Positions 1 through 7,778 of a stretch of DNA of 64,000 nt are shown here, piece after piece; within the stretch, counting starts at the first letter, position 1, and the number at the start of each line of letters is the position of its first letter. The notes beneath the pieces were generated by a model. The model was not told the DNA's origin and made no database searches. It saw nothing but the letters and a program-made list of their open reading frames with translations. Position numbers and translations under genes: made by a program. The DNA is taken from the NCBI GenBank assembly GCA_017622845.1, contig JAGAQJ010000049.1, positions 1 to 64,000 on the forward strand. The letters run 5' to 3'. Source of the stretch: Lachnospiraceae bacterium. GTDB taxonomy: Bacteria > Bacillota > Clostridia > Lachnospirales > Lachnospiraceae.

Positions 1-120
1 ATGAGATATCCCCCACAGAAGTGGGTAAGACCCCTTGAAGACTACGAGGTAGATAGGGCATGGGTGTAAGTGCAGCAATGCATTAAGCTGAATGCTACTA
101 ATCGGTCGAGGGCTTATCCT
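1..120 (+). rRNA. 23S ribosomal RNA, 3' end (partial)
   Basis: The first 120 bases match the conserved 3' end of bacterial 23S rRNA, including the GACTACGAGGT segment and the terminal ACTAATCGGTCGAGGGCTT block. The gene begins outside the window, and its exact 3' end could be a few bases either way. No 5S rRNA follows: the next 120 bases are AT-rich spacer and then a tRNA. Confidence 0.93.
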
Positions 121-242
121 AATTGGTAGGTAGAAGTTGATTTGTAGTAAATAGATGTAATAATGAGATTAGAATAATCATAAACAGCAATTAGATTGGT
201 TTTTGTGTTCGGTTTTGAGGGAACAACCTCTATAAAGAAAAT

Positions 243-316
243 GGCGAAGTAGCTCAGTTGGCTAGAGCACGCGGTTCATACCCGCGGTGTCGAGGGTTCG
301 AATCCCCCCTTCGCTA
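243..316 (+). tRNA. tRNA-Met (anticodon CAT, elongator type)
   Basis: A full cloverleaf folds: the acceptor stem pairs 243-249 with 309-315, the D arm is GCTC...GAGC, the anticodon arm CGCGG/CCGCG encloses the loop TTCATAC (CAT at 277-279), and the T arm GAGGG/CCCCC carries TTCGAAT. The discriminator base is A316, and CCA is not encoded. The anticodon stem lacks the three G:C pairs of initiator tRNA and the loop matches elongator tRNA-Met rather than tRNA-Ile(CAT). It lies downstream of the 23S gene and is probably co-transcribed. A T-run follows at 317-322. Confidence 0.93.
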
Positions 317-458
317 TTTTTTCATTTGTAACCATTTAGCCTTTTATGCATTTATATCCGGACGAAAATGGTAGCCTTCAGGATACTATCTGCCGACCTC
401 CGTTTTGATTAAAATAATCCATAAGGTTGAATTGTTACTTTTATTTTATAAAATTCTG

Positions 459-487
459 TTGACTTTATGGATTAAAAGTGATAAAAT
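459..487 (+). promoter_or_regulatory. Sigma-A-type promoter of the cold-shock gene
   Basis: TTGACT (459-464), a 17-base spacer, then TAAAAT (482-487). Transcription would start near 494, giving a leader of about 115 bases. The stretch from the tRNA to this promoter (323-458) is AT-rich and shows no gene; it holds one copy of a 12-base motif (CTGCCGACCTCC, 390-401) that recurs at 1085-1096. Confidence 0.75.
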
Positions 488-514
488 CCTATTGTATTCA
501 ATTAGAACTATGAG

Positions 515-567
515 CTGACTCGTTCTGCAAAGCATTCCATTGAATTGCAGATTAAGTCAGTTTTTTT
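515..567 (+). promoter_or_regulatory. Terminator-like hairpin in the csp 5' leader
   Basis: Nested arms CTGACT (515-520)/AGTCAG (555-560) and CTGCAA (525-530)/TTGCAG (545-550) are followed directly by seven T residues (561-567). This has the form of an intrinsic terminator but sits inside the leader, 41 bases before the start codon. By analogy with structured leaders of cold-shock genes it may act as a temperature-dependent attenuator; that role is inferred. Confidence 0.55.
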
Positions 568-608
568 GACTAAAGAATACACAAATATTTTTAATGGAGG
601 TTCTAAAT

Positions 609-821
609 ATGAACAACGGAACAGTTAAGTGGTTCAACTCTCAGAAGGGTTATGGATTCATCACAAATGAAAGCACAGGAGAAGATGTATTTGTACATTT
701 TTCTGCTATTATGTCTGATGGATATAAGACTCTGGAAGAAGGTCAGAAGGTTACTTTTGACATTGAGCAGGATCCTAAGAATAGCTCTAAGCTTAGAGCT
801 GCAAACGTTACACTTGCATAA
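609..821 (+). CDS. Cold-shock protein (CspA/CspB family)
   Basis: A 70-residue single cold-shock domain, the usual length for this family of single-stranded nucleic-acid binders that melt mRNA structure. Both RNA-binding motifs are present: KGYGFI (RNP1) after KWFN, and VFVHF (RNP2). The start at 609 is chosen because TGGAGG lies at 595-600; an in-frame ATG at 594 overlaps that ribosome-binding site and would add five atypical residues. The gene is monocistronic: its own promoter at 459-487, a structured leader, and a terminator at 947-982. Which csp paralogue it corresponds to cannot be told from the sequence. Confidence 0.95.
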   Translation: MNNGTVKWFNSQKGYGFITNESTGEDVFVHFSAIMSDGYKTLEEGQKVTFDIEQDPKNSSKLRAANVTLA

Positions 822-946
822 TTGAGTGAGCGTTTAAAATAAGATTTATTTTATTTATATCGTTTAAGAGTACGTTAGTCCGGCCATTACAAATATTTGT
901 TGTAAATATAAGCAGGATGCGTCCCGCAAAGTAAAATAGAGTCTTA

Positions 947-982
947 AAAACCCCTGACAGTTCAAGATTGTCAGGGGTTTTG
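947..982 (+). terminator. Intrinsic terminator, possibly bidirectional
   Basis: Nine-base perfect arms (951-959 with 969-977) flanked by AAAA on the left and TTTT on the right, so it could work on either strand. It closes the csp transcript; dapL converges on it from the right. The interval from 823 to here has no gene, only AT-rich sequence with a weak TTACAA/TTGTAA hairpin near 888. Confidence 0.8.
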
Positions 983-1114
983 TTTATGCACCTTGCGGTG
1001 GCGTAGCTTTTTTCGTAAGCGCGGAGTTACGATGGAGAAAAGGAGGTCAATTTGCGGAACTAAATCACTGTTTGCGTGCTCTGCCTGCCGACCTCCTGAT
1101 GAAACCGTAATCCA

Positions 1115-2311
1115 TTAGAATAATTTATCCATTCTTGCCATTGCTTCAATCGTATTTTCGCGGTTGCCAAATGAGGTAAGACGGAAGAATTTCTGACCGT
1201 TTTTACCAAAGCCGGCACCGGGAGTACCTACTACCTGGGCATTATTTAACAGATAGTCAAAGAAGTCCCAGGAATCCATGTCGTTAGGGCATTTAAACCA
1301 TACATATGGGGAATTAACACCGCCAAAATAGCAAATCCCTTTTTTGGCAAGTCCTTCAGAAATAATTCTCGCATTTTCCTGATAATATTTGATGTTTTCC
1401 TTGCATTGAGCCATACCTGCAACTGAAAATGCTGCGGCTGCTCCCTTTTGCACGATATAAGATACACCATTAAACTTCGTAGTCTGTCGGCGATTCCACA
1501 TGGCGTTAAGAGACATCTCGGCGCCAGTTGATGCAGTAAATTTCAAATCCTTTGGCACGATGGTATAGCCGCATCGGGTTCCTGTAAATCCGGCTGTTTT
1601 AGACAAAGAGCAAAATTCAATTGCACATTTTTTGGAGCCTTCGACAGCATAAATGCTTCTGGGAAGTGTCTCATCTGTTATGAAGCACTCATATGCCGAA
1701 TCGTATAAAATAATGGCATCATTTTCAAGTGCATAGTCTACCCACTCTTTTAACTGTTCCTTATTGTATGCCGCACCGGTTGGATTGTTCGGTGAACAGA
1801 TATAGATAACATCAGCGTGTATGCTGCGGTCAGGCATCGGCAGGAAGTTATTTTCTTCGTTTGCGTCGATATAAGTAATCTTTCTTCCATTCATAATATT
1901 TGTATCTACATATACAGGGTATACAGGGTCTGGAATGAGAATTACGTTGTCTTTCGCAAAAAGGTCTGTGATATTACCAGTGTCGCTTTTAGCCCCGTCT
2001 GATACAAAAACTTCATCAGCTTCGATAGATACGCCATTTCTGCAGTAATAATCAACAATAGCGCTGCGAAGAAAATCATATCCCTGTTCTGGTCCATATC
2101 CCTTAAAGGTTTCTGCACTTGCGAGTGCCTCGACACCCTCGTGAAGCTGAGCAATTACCTCAGAGCCGATAGGAAGCGTAACATCACCGATACCAAGTCG
2201 AATTACTTTTTTGTCAGGATTTGCCGCACTATATGCATTCACGCGGTGTGCAATTTCAGAGAAAAGATAACTTTCCTTAAGGTTCAGATAATTTTCATTT
2301 AATTTTGGCAT
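1115..2311 (-). CDS. dapL: LL-diaminopimelate aminotransferase
   Basis: 398 residues, a class I/II PLP-dependent aminotransferase that converts tetrahydrodipicolinate directly to LL-2,6-diaminopimelate using glutamate, bypassing the acyl route of lysine and DAP synthesis. Visible signatures are SPNNPTG at residues 173-179 and the PLP-lysine motif SLSKTAGFTGTRCGY, with Lys238 as the Schiff-base residue. The N-terminal MPKLNENYLNLKESYLF is typical of DapL rather than of general aspartate aminotransferases. On the minus strand, AAAGGAGG lies about nine bases before the ATG. It stands alone, read from its own promoter at 2386-2414. It fits the DAP-type MurE encoded at 52590, so the wall peptide is expected to contain meso-DAP. 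Confidence 0.95.
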   Translation of the reverse strand: MPKLNENYLNLKESYLFSEIAHRVNAYSAANPDKKVIRLGIGDVTLPIGSEVIAQLHEGVEALASAETFKGYGPEQGYDFLRSAIVDYYCRNGVSIEADEVFVSDGAKSDTGNITDLFAKDNVILIPDPVYPVYVDTNIMNGRKITYIDANEENNFLPMPDRSIHADVIYICSPNNPTGAAYNKEQLKEWVDYALENDAIILYDSAYECFITDETLPRSIYAVEGSKKCAIEFCSLSKTAGFTGTRCGYTIVPKDLKFTASTGAEMSLNAMWNRRQTTKFNGVSYIVQKGAAAAFSVAGMAQCKENIKYYQENARIISEGLAKKGICYFGGVNSPYVWFKCPNDMDSWDFFDYLLNNAQVVGTPGAGFGKNGQKFFRLTSFGNRENTIEAMARMDKLF

Positions 2312-2385
2312 TTGGAACTCCTCCTTTATCGTTCATAAATTAGTTTTTGAAACATATAGTTGTACTTATTAGGAACACTAAAGTA

Positions 2386-2414
2386 ATCATAAACGTATTG
2401 CGTATATTTGTCAA
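2386..2414 (-). promoter_or_regulatory. Sigma-A-type promoter of dapL
   Basis: On the minus strand: TTGACA (2414-2409), a 17-base spacer, TATGAT (2391-2386). The start would be near 2379, about 68 bases before the dapL ATG. It lies back-to-back with a plus-strand promoter for the next gene. Confidence 0.75.
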
Positions 2415-2429
2415 TTATGATATGGCTTA

Positions 2430-2458
2430 TTGAAAAAATTTATTGAGTGTGATAAGTT
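2430..2458 (+). promoter_or_regulatory. Probable promoter of the acyltransferase gene
   Basis: TTGAAA (2430-2435), 17 bases, TAAGTT (2453-2458), preceded by TGA as an extended -10. The expected start near 2465 lies 40 bases before the ATG. Confidence 0.5.
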
Positions 2459-2504
2459 TATTCGGGAAGTATATTTTTGGAAGTCTGAAAGAAAGGCGAA
2501 TTGA

Positions 2505-3581
2505 ATGGATAAAAATAGTGAAAGAGAGCTTTTGCCGGATATCTTGAGAGGGTTTGCAATTATTCTTGTTGTTTTTGGGCATTGTATACAAGAGGGAAGC
2601 GGAGCGGCATACAGGGAAGAAGCGCTGTATTTTAGTGACAGGCTGTATCAATTCATATATAGCTTTCATATGCCCCTTTTTATGATGGTAAGCGGATACC
2701 TGAATTGGGAAAGCGTGAAAAAAGCCCAGAGTAAAAAGGAGAGAAGAATGCTGCTTGCAAGAAGGGCGTCAGCGTTATTGGCACCGGTCTTTCTGTGGAC
2801 GGCAGTTGATTATGCAAGAATATTAATTACCAATTATATAAATGGAGAACCACAGCCGGAAGCATTGGTATTTGTGTACTTGTATACTGCATTCAATAAT
2901 TTGTGGTTTTTATGGGCCGTGTGGTGGTGCTTTTTGATTGTATATGTGATGCATTATTTTTTGAAGGATAATGTGCTGATATATGGACTTGGATTTTTGG
3001 CGCTTTTTATCATACCGGACGGCTTGGGACTTGGAGCATATAAGTATATGCTGCCGTATTTTATTTCTGCATATTATATGCATGGCTATTTACAGGATGA
3101 GGGTCAGGAATTAAAGAAAACGCCAAAGCTGTGGACGCTGGCGGCAGCAGGGCTTGTTTTTGCAGGATTATTTGTATTTTATAATGAGGATTCTTTTATT
3201 TATCTGACAGGATATAAGGTGATTGGCAAGAATGCGGTAAAGCAGTTGTGGATTGATTTGTATAGGATGATAATCGGATTTGCCGGAAGCTGTTTTTTTA
3301 TTCTTCTATGGCAATATTTGCTGGACTGTGCGAATAAGATGAATGAGGTGAGGCATACGAATTTTTCATTTCAGATTCTTAGAAAGCTTGGTTCTAATAG
3401 TATGGGAATCTATATTTTGTCGGGGTATTTGCTTATTTTTGCTGTACAGAAGCTTATTTTGGCGGACAAGCCATCTTATTTGCTGAATCTGCTGGAAGCC
3501 TTAGCGGTAATTATCGTGTCACTGTTAATGACAGTTATCATGAAAAAGATTCCAATGCTAAGGAAATTTGTCGGGAAATAA
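2505..3581 (+). CDS. Membrane acyltransferase, acyltransferase-3 family
   Basis: 358 residues and largely hydrophobic, with about ten predicted membrane segments. The N-terminus LPDILRGFAIILVVFGHC carries the conserved Arg and His of the acyltransferase-3 (OafA/NodX/WecH-like) family, which O-acetylates or acylates cell-surface sugars at the membrane. Such proteins commonly modify exopolysaccharide, peptidoglycan or teichoic acids, but no sugar-biosynthesis genes are nearby to indicate the substrate. The ATG at 2505 follows GAAAGGCG, a modest ribosome-binding site. It is likely transcribed alone or with the UPF0340 gene 98 bases downstream. The family is clear; the acceptor is unknown. Confidence 0.8.
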   Translation: MDKNSERELLPDILRGFAIILVVFGHCIQEGSGAAYREEALYFSDRLYQFIYSFHMPLFMMVSGYLNWESVKKAQSKKERRMLLARRASALLAPVFLWTAVDYARILITNYINGEPQPEALVFVYLYTAFNNLWFLWAVWWCFLIVYVMHYFLKDNVLIYGLGFLALFIIPDGLGLGAYKYMLPYFISAYYMHGYLQDEGQELKKTPKLWTLAAAGLVFAGLFVFYNEDSFIYLTGYKVIGKNAVKQLWIDLYRMIIGFAGSCFFILLWQYLLDCANKMNEVRHTNFSFQILRKLGSNSMGIYILSGYLLIFAVQKLILADKPSYLLNLLEALAVIIVSLLMTVIMKKIPMLRKFVGK

Positions 3582-3679
3582 AAAGTATCATTGTACAGGA
3601 TATAAGCAGCATAAAGTTAAAAGATGTAAATAAAAAGATAGAAATTAATTTATCGCAGAAAGAAAAGAGGAGTAAAACG

Positions 3680-4231
3680 ATGTATGAGAAGGAAATGAAT
3701 GATGCAAAAAGAGTAGTCAGGGAGTTTTTGGAGCAGGCTCAGCTAAGGAAGGGAAATCTTGTGGTGATAGGCTGTTCAACAAGTGAGATTGCGGCACATG
3801 GGATAGGCTCTTACTCCAATGCAGAGCTTGGAGAGGCTGTATTTCTGGCGATGTATGAGGAACTTATGAATGCGGGTTTGTCAGTGGCGGCGCAGTGCTG
3901 TGAGCACCTGAACCGGGCGCTGATTATGGAGGAGGCCGATGCACAGCGTTTTGGATATGAGGCAGTAAATGTTGTGCCGCAGCCAAAGGCAGGAGGTTCT
4001 TTTGCTACCGCGGCATGGAAGCATTTGCAAGCGCCGACAGCCGTAGAGCATATACAGGCGCATGCGGGAATCGATATTGGAGATACGCTGATTGGCATGC
4101 ATTTAAAGTCAGTCGCTGTGCCCGTGAGAATCGAGCATCCTGTTATCGGAGGAGCCCATATTGTATGCGCAAGGACAAGAGCGAAATACATTGGAGGAGA
4201 GCGGGCACATTATAAGGAAGATTTAGCATAA
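3680..4231 (+). CDS. UPF0340/TIGR01440 family protein (YwlG-like)
   Basis: 183 residues, the usual length for UPF0340. Conserved family blocks are visible: VVIGCSTSEIAAHGIGSYSN near the N-terminus, QCCEHLNRAL in the middle, and HAGIDIGDTLIGMHLK then GGAHI toward the C-terminus. There is no signal peptide or membrane segment, so it should be cytoplasmic. The family is widespread in Firmicutes, often near glyA or upp, and has no established biochemical role; several conserved Cys, His and Asp residues would suit metal or nucleotide binding, which is speculation. GAGGAG lies eight to ten bases before the ATG. The next gene, pyrH, has its own promoter. Confidence 0.85.
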   Translation: MYEKEMNDAKRVVREFLEQAQLRKGNLVVIGCSTSEIAAHGIGSYSNAELGEAVFLAMYEELMNAGLSVAAQCCEHLNRALIMEEADAQRFGYEAVNVVPQPKAGGSFATAAWKHLQAPTAVEHIQAHAGIDIGDTLIGMHLKSVAVPVRIEHPVIGGAHIVCARTRAKYIGGERAHYKEDLA

Positions 4232-4247
4232 ACTTTGAAAAATCTCT

Positions 4248-4276
4248 TTTCTTAAGTACGGATTGTATGTTATAAT
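4248..4276 (+). promoter_or_regulatory. Extended -10 promoter for the pyrH operon
   Basis: TGT directly before TATAAT (4271-4276) makes a strong extended -10; the -35 candidate TTTCTT (4248-4253, 17-base spacing) is weak. The transcript start near 4283 would leave a leader of about 280 bases. That leader has no gene. It holds several short hairpins and, at 4491-4521, a copy of a dispersed hairpin element. Confidence 0.6.
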
Positions 4277-4490
4277 CGTTATGGTTGTATAATCCGTGAA
4301 AATTGATGCGGAGTCAATACGGGTTAGCAGTGACATAACAGTGTTATACAGATATCCGTCCTATTTCTTTTAAGATGCTAAGAGTGACAATTCAGCTTAG
4401 AGTTCTGCATTTGCTGCAAAACTTGTAAGAAAGTGTAGCGGTTGCAGAGTCTTCAAGCTGCTCCAGATGGTTTTGCATGGCTTGAGCCTT

Positions 4491-4521
4491 GTAGCAGGAA
4501 GCCGTAAGACTGAGCTGTTAC
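4491..4521 (+). repeat. Dispersed hairpin element, copy in the pyrH leader
   Basis: Arms GTAGCAG (4491-4497) and CTGTTAC (4515-4521) pair with one G:T wobble; inside are GA, a short imperfect inner stem and GAG. Related copies with different but still pairing arms lie at 46080-46108, 57061-57088 and 61390-61419. This copy ends 44 bases before the pyrH start. Confidence 0.5.
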
Positions 4522-4565
4522 TGTTAAGAAGAATAGAAAATAAAAGGAGTTGAAATAGGGATACT

Positions 4566-5261
4566 ATGAAAAGAGTATTATTGAAATTGAGCGGTGAAGC
4601 GCTTGCAGGTGATAAGAAAACAGGCTTTGACGAGCCTACGGTTACAGCAGTGGCAAAGCAGGTAAAGGAAATCGTAGACAGCGGTGTACAGGTGGGAATT
4701 GTTATCGGCGGCGGTAACTTTTGGAGAGGAAGAACAAGCGAGACTATTGACCGTACAAAGGCAGATCAGATTGGCATGCTTGCAACCGTCATGAACTGTA
4801 TCTATGTATCAGAAATCTTTAGATTTGCAGGTATGGGGACGGAAATATTCACACCATTTCAATGTGCAGCATTTACAGAGCTTTTCTCAAAGGACAGGGC
4901 AGTTGACGCACTGGAATCAGGTAAGGTAGTCTTTTTTGCAGGAGGGATTGGACATCCTTATTTCTCTACGGATATGGGAACAGTCCTTAGAGCTGTTGAG
5001 ATTGAAGCAGATATGATTCTTTCTGCCAGAGCAGTTGATGGCGTGTATGATTCTGATCCTAAGCTGAATAAGGACGCGAAAAAGTATGATACGATTCCAA
5101 TCAAAGAAGTGGTTGACAAGCAGCTGGGTGTTATGGATCTTGCAGCAGCAGTGCTTTGCATGGAGAATAAGATGCCGATGACAATATTCGGCTTAAATGA
5201 AGAAAACAGCATTATTAATACAGTGAGAGGAAAATCCAACGGTACTGTGATTACAGTGTAG
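4566..5261 (+). CDS. pyrH: Uridylate kinase (UMP kinase)
   Basis: 231 residues, an amino-acid-kinase-fold enzyme phosphorylating UMP to UDP in pyrimidine supply. Key motifs are KLSGEAL near the N-terminus, VIGGGNFWRG for phosphate binding, DQIGMLATVMN, and the C-terminal VMDLAAAVLC block. Length and order match hexameric bacterial UMP kinase. The ATG follows AGGG at 4557-4560, with a second AGGAG further upstream. It heads the conserved pyrH-frr-uppS-cdsA-dxr-rseP-ispG-polC array. Bacterial PyrH is known to be controlled allosterically by GTP and UTP; the long structured leader may add transcriptional control. Confidence 0.97.
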   Translation: MKRVLLKLSGEALAGDKKTGFDEPTVTAVAKQVKEIVDSGVQVGIVIGGGNFWRGRTSETIDRTKADQIGMLATVMNCIYVSEIFRFAGMGTEIFTPFQCAAFTELFSKDRAVDALESGKVVFFAGGIGHPYFSTDMGTVLRAVEIEADMILSARAVDGVYDSDPKLNKDAKKYDTIPIKEVVDKQLGVMDLAAAVLCMENKMPMTIFGLNEENSIINTVRGKSNGTVITV

Positions 5262-5308
5262 TGTCATGTACCAGTTTATAAAATATCATAATTCAGGAGG
5301 ACATAAAA

Positions 5309-5860
5309 ATGGATGCAAGAGTAAAGACATATGATGACAAAATGCAGAAGGCATATGAATTTCTTTTATCAGATTATCAGACAATTCGTGCAGGCCGCGC
5401 GAATCCTCATGTACTTGACAAGCTAAAGGTTGATTATTATGGAACACCGACTCCGATTCAGCAGGTGGGAAATATCACGGTTCCTGAAGCGAGAATGATT
5501 CAGATTGCACCTTGGGAAAAAAGCCTGATTAAGGAGATTGAGAAGGCTATTATGGCATCGGATATTGGCATTACACCAAATAATGATGGTTCTGTAATTC
5601 GTCTGGTATTTCCTGAGCTTACAGAGGAGCGCAGAAAAGATTTGGTGAAAGATGTAAAGAAAAAAGGTGAGGAGTGCAAAGTGGCAATCCGTAATATCAG
5701 ACGTGATGCGAACGATTCTTTTAAAAAGCTTGCAAAAACAGAGGTATCTGAGGACGAGATAAAAGACTTAGAGGATGCAGTACAGAAGCTTACGGATAAA
5801 TATATAAAGGATGTAGACAAGGCTGTTGATGAGAAGTCGAAGGAAATTCTTACTGTATAA
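5309..5860 (+). CDS. frr: Ribosome recycling factor
   Basis: 183 residues, standard RRF length. It works with EF-G to split the post-termination ribosome. The family pattern is clear: RAGRANPHVLD near residue 29, VDYYGTPTPIQQVGNI, and the C-terminal DKYIKDVDKAVDEKSKEIL helix. CAGGAGG lies ahead of the ATG, 47 bases after pyrH, so the two are co-transcribed. A terminator-like hairpin follows 24 bases downstream and may lower expression of the rest of the operon. Confidence 0.97.
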   Translation: MDARVKTYDDKMQKAYEFLLSDYQTIRAGRANPHVLDKLKVDYYGTPTPIQQVGNITVPEARMIQIAPWEKSLIKEIEKAIMASDIGITPNNDGSVIRLVFPELTEERRKDLVKDVKKKGEECKVAIRNIRRDANDSFKKLAKTEVSEDEIKDLEDAVQKLTDKYIKDVDKAVDEKSKEILTV

Positions 5861-5883
5861 TTTTACTTGATAATTCAAACATA

Positions 5884-5919
5884 GGGGGGCGTGCATGAAG
5901 GATGTAGTGCCCCCTTTTT
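5884..5919 (+). terminator. Terminator-like hairpin between frr and uppS
   Basis: GGGGGC (5885-5890) pairs with GCCCCC (5909-5914), with CAT/ATG pairing inside, followed by TTTTT (5915-5919). GTGCAT at 5891-5896 can instead pair with ATGCAC just after the T-run, giving an alternative fold. I found no clear promoter before uppS, so this is more likely a partial terminator than the end of the transcript. Confidence 0.65.
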
Positions 5920-5976
5920 ATGCACATGGGCACCTGGCACATGTTGCACCCAAAGGAAGATGAAAGGAGCATATCA

Positions 5977-6684
5977 ATGAATATACCAAATCATGTAGCA
6001 ATCATTCTTGATGGAAACGGCCGTTGGGCGAAGGCGAAGGGGCTTCCGCGTACAGCAGGCCATGTGCAGGGGGCAAAGACGGTTGAGGCAATTTGTGAAG
6101 ATGCCTATAACATGGGAATTAAGTATTTGACAGTGTATGCCTTTTCTACAGAGAACTGGAACAGACCGGACAGTGAAGTGGCAACACTGATGAATCTGCT
6201 TAGAAATTACATGAAGAATAGTATTAAGCGTGCTCAGAAAAATAACATGTGCGTGAGGGTACTTGGTGATAAGTCAGGACTTGCAGAGGATTTGCAGGCA
6301 AGTATTGATGAGCTTGAGCAGGCAACAAGGAACAACACTGGACTTCATTTTCAGATTGCTATTAACTATGGAGGCCGTGATGAGTTGAGAAGAGCAATAA
6401 CAAAGCTTGCGGACAAGGTGGCGGCCGGAGAACTGAAGCCGGAAGAGATTAATGACGAGAGGATAGCAGCAGAGCTTGATACTGCGGGACTGCCGGACCC
6501 TGACTTGATGATTCGGACCTCGGGAGAACAGCGAATATCTAATTATCTATTGTGGCAGCTTGCTTATGCCGAGCTTTACTTTACCTCTGTACCTTGGCCT
6601 GATTTTGACAAAAATGAACTTGCCAAGGCAGTTGAAGCATATCAGAACAGAGACCGAAGATATGGGCTTGTGAAGGAGGAGTAA
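5977..6684 (+). CDS. uppS: Undecaprenyl diphosphate synthase (cis-prenyltransferase)
   Basis: 235 residues from the chosen start. It condenses isopentenyl units onto farnesyl-PP to make the C55 lipid carrier for wall polymers. Visible motifs are ILDGNGRWAKAKG with catalytic Asp12, AFSTENWNRP, and the C-terminal DPDLMIRTSGEQRISNYLLWQ...ELYFT signature. The ATG at 5977 is chosen because AAAGGAGC sits six bases before it and the conserved N-terminus begins there; an in-frame ATG at 5920 would add 19 residues unlike the family. Three bases separate its stop from the cdsA start. It feeds the Mur/PBP enzymes encoded further on. Confidence 0.97.
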   Translation: MNIPNHVAIILDGNGRWAKAKGLPRTAGHVQGAKTVEAICEDAYNMGIKYLTVYAFSTENWNRPDSEVATLMNLLRNYMKNSIKRAQKNNMCVRVLGDKSGLAEDLQASIDELEQATRNNTGLHFQIAINYGGRDELRRAITKLADKVAAGELKPEEINDERIAAELDTAGLPDPDLMIRTSGEQRISNYLLWQLAYAELYFTSVPWPDFDKNELAKAVEAYQNRDRRYGLVKEE

Positions 6685-6687
6685 TGT

Positions 6688-7545
6688 ATGGCTTCTAATA
6701 TTCTTGGAAAAATAAGTAAGGAGAGGACAATCAGTGCTGTTATTCTTGTGATTGCGGCACTTGCATCAATTCTTCCGGGCGGCGTGATATTGGCAGCAGT
6801 ACTGTATGTGGTATCGGTTATTGGCTTTTTGGAGCTGACCAAAGCATGTGGAGTCAGAGCAAAGGATAAGTCGGGAAAGTATGCCGGCATAAACGCACTG
6901 GAGCTTATAGGAATCGTTATCATCACATGCTATTATCTTGTGACGTATTTTTCACAGGACACATCTTATTTAGTGATGATAATGATTATGGCGCTGATTG
7001 CAGTCATGTTTGTATATGTGTTCGGATTTCCAAAATTTAATGCCAATCAGGTAATGAATACTTATTTTTCATTGATATATGCGCCTGTGATGCTGTCTTT
7101 TGTATTTTTGACAAGACAGTTGGAGAATGGAATTTATCTGGTGTGGATGATTTTTATCAGCTCCTGGATATCAGATACATTTGCTTATCTGGTGGGTGTA
7201 ATGATAGGAAAACACAAGCTTGCACCTGTATTAAGCCCTAAAAAGTCGATTGAGGGTTCTGTAGGAGGCATTGTCGGCGCTGCTTTGGCTGGCGGACTGT
7301 TCGGCGCATACATGGATTATGCGCTTGCGCTTGAAAATTTTGTGGTGATATTGGCGATTGTCGGAGGCGTTGGTTCTGTGATATCGCAGGTGGGGGATTT
7401 AGCAGCTTCAGCGATTAAACGCAATCATGATATTAAAGATTACGGAAAGCTGATACCGGGACATGGCGGTATCATGGACCGTTTTGACAGTGTGATTTTT
7501 ACAGCGCCGATTACGTACTTTTTGATTATATTGATGATGCGATAA
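6688..7545 (+). CDS. cdsA: Phosphatidate cytidylyltransferase (CDP-diglyceride synthase)
   Basis: 285 residues of polytopic membrane protein, activating phosphatidic acid with CTP to CDP-diacylglycerol for phospholipid synthesis. The family signature lies near the C-terminus: SAIKRNHDIKDYGKLIPGHG followed by GIMDRFDS, with the conserved Lys-Asp and Asp-Arg-x-Asp. AAGGAGG overlaps the end of uppS, so translation is probably coupled. The 233 bases after it, up to dxr, hold no gene; a TATAAT at 7693-7698 without a good -35 is the only promoter-like site there. Confidence 0.95.
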   Translation: MASNILGKISKERTISAVILVIAALASILPGGVILAAVLYVVSVIGFLELTKACGVRAKDKSGKYAGINALELIGIVIITCYYLVTYFSQDTSYLVMIMIMALIAVMFVYVFGFPKFNANQVMNTYFSLIYAPVMLSFVFLTRQLENGIYLVWMIFISSWISDTFAYLVGVMIGKHKLAPVLSPKKSIEGSVGGIVGAALAGGLFGAYMDYALALENFVVILAIVGGVGSVISQVGDLAASAIKRNHDIKDYGKLIPGHGGIMDRFDSVIFTAPITYFLIILMMR

Positions 7546-7778
7546 AATAACAGATGTTTTGCATAGCAGGTATTTTAGGACAATGGGTGTTTTCAAAATA
7601 CGGGCGCTTTTATTGAGGGTGCTTTTATTTCGAGAGCGTTTCCTATTTGATACACATAGAGGTGCACAGAAATAAGACATGTTTTTGGCTCATATAATGT
7701 ATGGGAAAGACAGATACAGACAGAGGACAGAGTAAGGAGAAGGCATGGCTTTTCTTTTACAAAATGGAGGTTGATTTC

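Noticed and set aside
390..1096. CTGCCGACCTCC at 390-401 and 1085-1096 as ends of a mobile element around csp
   Set aside because: The copies are direct, only 12 bases long, and enclose no transposase. Likely a short recurring motif or chance.
4283..4565. T-box or pyrimidine riboswitch in the pyrH leader
   Set aside because: No T-box core sequence, no specifier arrangement and no terminator before the start. Only generic hairpins and the dispersed element are seen.
7693..7698. TATAAT before dxr as a promoter
   Set aside because: No -35 or extended -10 at acceptable spacing. It may be chance in AT-rich spacer, so it is mentioned only under cdsA.
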